Of a stretch of DNA of 14,159 bases, positions 13,041-14,159 are shown piece by piece. Origin of the DNA: JACKNG01 sp040904625. GTDB lineage: Bacteria; Pseudomonadota; Gammaproteobacteria; Ga0077536. Under the pieces are notes generated by a model. It searched no databases and was not told the origin of the DNA. It saw only the letters and a list, made by a program, of their open reading frames with translations. How positions within the stretch are numbered: the first letter of the stretch is position 1; every line of letters starts with the position of its first letter. The translations under genes and the position numbers were made by a program. The DNA lies in the NCBI GenBank assembly GCA_040904625.1, contig JBBDTC010000351.1, forward strand, positions 1 through 14,159. The letters run 5' to 3'.

Positions 13041-13914
13041 CGCCGGCGGCCTGCCCGCCGGCGATGCAGGCCTGCCACCGTCCGTACCCCACGGCTGGTG
13101 GCGCCGGCAACGCTGGTTGATCCTGCGCCGCTGTTGCCAGTTCGGTTTGCTCGGTCTGTTCATGCTCGGGCCGTGGGCCGGGATCTGGTGGGCCAAGGGC
13201 AATCTCGCCGCCAGCACCTGGTTCGACGTCCTCCCGCTCGCTGATCCGTTCATCGCACTGCAGACGCTGCTCGCCGTCGGCACGCTGACGACGACCGCAG
13301 TCCTCGGCGCCGGGCTCATTACCGGCTTCTTCTGGCTGGTCGGCGGGCGCGTGTTCTGCAGCTGGGTGTGCCCGGTGAATGTCATTACCGATGCCGCGCA
13401 CTGGTGCCGCGAGCGACTGCGTCTGCCGCCCGGCTGGCGCCCGCGGCGGGACCTGCGCCTGTGGCTGCTGGGCACCTGCCTCGTCACCGCGGCCGTTACC
13501 GGCACACTGGTCTGGGAACTCGTCAACCCGGTCACCCTGGTCCATCGGGCGGCGGTGTTCGGTGTCGGACTCGGCTGGCTCATCGTCGTCGCCGTATTTG
13601 CGTTCGATTTCCTCGTCAGCCGGCGCGGCTGGTGCAGTCACCTGTGCCCGGTCGGCGCGTTCTACGGGCTGCTCGGAGCGACCTCGCCGCTGCGCATGGC
13701 CGCCGCCGCGCGCGAAGCCTGCACCGATTGCGGCGAGTGCTTCGAAGTCTGCCCGGAACCGCACGTCATCACCCCCGCCCTGCGCGGCAATGGTACGCGC
13801 ATCGTGACGGCGGGTGACTGCACCAATTGCGGCCGCTGTATCGATGTGTGCGCCGACGATGTCTTTCGCTTCACGCTGCGCTACGGCTACGACCGTCGTC
13901 ATGGCCACCCATGA
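13015..13914 (+). CDS. napH: quinol dehydrogenase membrane subunit NapH
   Basis: A 299-residue membrane protein with four predicted transmembrane segments (about 42-60, 78-112, 148-168, 178-200). The two family-specific CxxxCP motifs are present (CSWVCP, Cys115/119; CSHLCP, Cys207/211), and two C-terminal 4Fe-4S motifs follow (Cys236/239/242/246 and Cys269/272/275/279). It is the membrane partner of NapG and conducts electrons from the quinol pool. ATG 13015 lies inside the napG 3-prime end; the frame is open much further upstream (to 12757), but that part reads through napG. The hydrophilic N-terminus of about 25 residues is Gly/Pro/Ala-rich. The stop overlaps the next start as ATGA (13911-13914), so translational coupling to the following gene is likely. 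Confidence 0.92.
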   Translation: MTSDPSSADAGGLPAGDAGLPPSVPHGWWRRQRWLILRRCCQFGLLGLFMLGPWAGIWWAKGNLAASTWFDVLPLADPFIALQTLLAVGTLTTTAVLGAGLITGFFWLVGGRVFCSWVCPVNVITDAAHWCRERLRLPPGWRPRRDLRLWLLGTCLVTAAVTGTLVWELVNPVTLVHRAAVFGVGLGWLIVVAVFAFDFLVSRRGWCSHLCPVGAFYGLLGATSPLRMAAAAREACTDCGECFEVCPEPHVITPALRGNGTRIVTAGDCTNCGRCIDVCADDVFRFTLRYGYDRRHGHP

Positions 13915-14159
13915 AAAGCGGGTTCTGCGCCGGCGCGGCGCTGCTGATGTGCGGGGTGTGGGGGGCGAGTGCCGCTGACGGCATTGCGGTCAACGTGCCG
14001 GTCGCGCTCGATTACGCGCTCATCGAGCAGGCACTGCGGGAACATCTGTTTAGCGGCGACGGCGCGAGCCTGACGGTGTCGCAGGACGCCGCGGGATGCA
14101 ACCGGGTAACCGCCGCCGCTCCCCGCGTCGCCGCCAGCGGCGACGGCCGTGTCGCCGTC
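13911..14159 (+). CDS. exported protein of unknown function (3-prime truncated)
   Basis: Only the first 83 residues are present; the frame runs open to the window edge. It starts at ATG 13911 in a 4-bp ATGA overlap with the napH stop. It opens with a signal peptide: Lys2, a hydrophobic core of about residues 8-17, and a likely cleavage around GASAAD (18-23). The mature part begins with an ordinary soluble-looking sequence (VNVPVALDYALIEQALREHL, 28-47) and has a single Cys (about residue 63) in the visible part. I do not recognise the family. The tight coupling suggests that it works with NapGH in the periplasm or membrane, which is inference from context. Confidence 0.7.
   Translation, partial: MKSGFCAGAALLMCGVWGASAADGIAVNVPVALDYALIEQALREHLFSGDGASLTVSQDAAGCNRVTAAAPRVAASGDGRVAV

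Noticed and set aside
12252..13908. Long minus-strand frames (443 and 307 codons) across napG/napH
   Set aside because: Both are antisense to genes with complete Cys motifs and membrane segments; composition is Arg/Ala/Pro-rich and low in order.

Overview
The window is a high-GC, gene-dense bacterial chromosome segment with 13 complete protein genes and one truncated at the right edge. Inter-gene gaps are short, and there are no insertion sequences, phage genes, tRNA/rRNA genes or CRISPR arrays. The gene families (NapG/NapH quinol dehydrogenase, 3-hydroxybutyrate dehydrogenase, CoxD/CoxE-like AAA+/VWA pair, persulfide dioxygenase-rhodanese fusion, LLM flavin/F420-type oxidoreductase, crotonase) suggest a metabolically versatile respiratory proteobacterium, perhaps a gammaproteobacterium. 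The genus cannot be read from the sequence, and the taxonomic guess is inference.

Layout. (1) 88-3121: a secreted class A beta-lactamase-like serine hydrolase (-) diverges from an Npt1/Npt2-type (ATP/ADP translocase-like) membrane transporter (+), which is followed after 42 bp by a crotonase-fold enzyme. (2) 3194-7628, all on the minus strand and read right to left: a soluble PAS-PAS histidine kinase, an ANTAR (RNA-binding) response regulator, a persulfide dioxygenase-rhodanese fusion and an LLM-class oxidoreductase, with gaps of only 34, 31 and 47 bp. This looks like one operon. (3) 7828-8205: a single-domain CheY-like receiver diverging from the kinase, then a convergent HAD phosphatase-like gene (8231-8884, -). 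(4) 9083-11431: a MoxR/CoxD-type AAA+ ATPase and a CoxE-type VWA protein, 9 bp apart, forming a likely chaperone pair. (5) 11435-12217 (-): 3-hydroxybutyrate dehydrogenase, ending 3 bp from the VWA gene. (6) 12372-14159 (+): napG, napH (26-bp overlap) and the start of an exported protein of unknown function (ATGA overlap), i.e. a quinol-oxidising electron-delivery module whose terminal reductase is not visible here.

The most interesting unit is region 2-3. A cytosolic sensor kinase is flanked by two receivers, one an ANTAR antiterminator and the other a stand-alone receiver. It sits directly upstream of sulfane-sulfur oxidation genes, so a phosphorelay that controls persulfide metabolism through transcription antitermination is a reasonable hypothesis, though not one the sequence proves. 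A strong imperfect inverted repeat (12251-12287) lies in the divergent region between the hydroxybutyrate dehydrogenase and napG. Starts were chosen by Shine-Dalgarno position and family N-termini; the AAA+ gene probably begins at TTG and the VWA gene at GTG.
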